A stretch of 62,976 nucleotides of DNA from NCBI GenBank assembly GCA_015060765.1, contig SUXW01000018.1, positions 1 through 62,976 on the forward strand. Reading direction: 5' to 3'. Origin of the DNA: Bacteroides sp. (GTDB lineage Bacteria > Bacteroidota > Bacteroidia > Bacteroidales > Bacteroidaceae). The notes under the pieces were generated by a model. The model was not told the origin of the DNA, made no database searches, and saw nothing but the letters and a program-made list of their open reading frames with translations. Below, in pieces: positions 62,736 through 62,976 of this stretch (positions are counted from its first letter, which is position 1; each line of letters begins with the position of its first letter). A program made the position numbers and the translations under genes.

Positions 62736-62789
62736 GGATGACATTAAAAAAGAATCTTAATTATCCAATGATTTTAATTTTTGAACTAT

Positions 62790-62976
62790 ATGAAAACAAC
62801 GAATATCTTTTATAGAGCACTGTGCCTGGTGCTGATGGCACTATGCAGTGTGTGCGGAATGGCACAGAGTGAGTTCGAAGTACTCCGTCCCGACATCCAT
62901 GCCCAACAGTTTCTTTCTGCCGTTTCCACTGATGTGGCATTGCATACCGGCCAACTGTCAGTGAACATACCCCTCA
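62790..62976 (+). CDS. secreted protein, possibly RHS-repeat type, N-terminal part
   Basis: The gene is cut by the window edge after 62 codons. A signal peptide (MKTTNIFYRALCLVLMALCS, cleavage near GMAQ) is followed by STDVALHTGQLSVNIPL. That resembles the conserved N-terminus of Bacteroidetes RHS/YD-repeat proteins (xxLYTGxxNxxIPL). If so, it may be a large surface or toxin-carrying protein downstream of the amidase pair. The identification rests on a short segment. Confidence 0.5.
   Translation, partial: MKTTNIFYRALCLVLMALCSVCGMAQSEFEVLRPDIHAQQFLSAVSTDVALHTGQLSVNIPL

Noticed and set aside
1..62976. Integrase or transposase gene
   Set aside because: I looked for tyrosine recombinase, serine recombinase and DDE signatures in the accessory parts and saw none, so I do not call a complete integrative element or insertion sequence.

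Overview
The window looks like a chromosome segment from a gut Bacteroidaceae species (Bacteroides or Phocaeicola). The reasons are the SusC/SusD pair with a hybrid two-component sensor, the fused SecDF, the N-terminally lipidated surface glycan enzymes, the TAnnTTTG-type promoter boxes, and an accessory cassette (VirE-like protein, DUF4248, HU-like, amidase, smalltalk) that I know only from this group. No CRISPR array, rRNA, integrase or recognised transposase was seen.

Layout. 1-17 kb is mostly core metabolism and housekeeping: pckA (partial), upp, 2-oxoacid:ferredoxin oxidoreductase (korAB), tRNA-Arg(CCT), threonine degradation (tdh-kbl), secDF, a two-rhomboid/EEP-hydrolase operon and mnmA. 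Between upp and korB lies a decayed, inverted fragment of the accessory cassette that is intact at 57-61 kb. 14.5-32.0 kb is an arabinan utilization locus: GH43 and GH51 on the minus strand; an HTCS regulator, susC, susD, a three-module surface glycan-binding lipoprotein and two GH43 arabinanases on the plus strand. Matched paired repeats sit upstream of both enzyme arms and are the best candidate for the HTCS operator. 32-55 kb holds cysS, a GH31-GH3 pair, a DUF2723 glycosyltransferase-like membrane protein, a polysaccharide deacetylase, a kduI-kduD-DUF4861 operon, lpd-dacB, nadB, rubrerythrin, a SulP transporter and mutS.

From the mutS 3' end (55.35 kb) to the window end the sequence is accessory. 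An AAA ATPase unit with its own promoter is bounded by 27-bp perfect direct repeats and appears inserted at the start codon of a small HTH-like gene. Next comes a cassette encoding a primase/helicase-like VirE protein, antisense DUF4248, an HU-like protein, an N-acetylmuramoyl-L-alanine amidase and a 36-residue membrane peptide, then a convergent S24 repressor. A second amidase-smalltalk pair follows, ahead of a gene cut by the window edge that may be an RHS-type secreted protein. Non-coding DNA in the cassette is unusually structured: two sets of phased iterons, a 27-bp inverted repeat, and operator-like palindromes at several promoters. Primase/helicase, HU-like protein, iterons and CI-type repressor together suggest a replicon- or satellite-derived element, though no integrase is visible.
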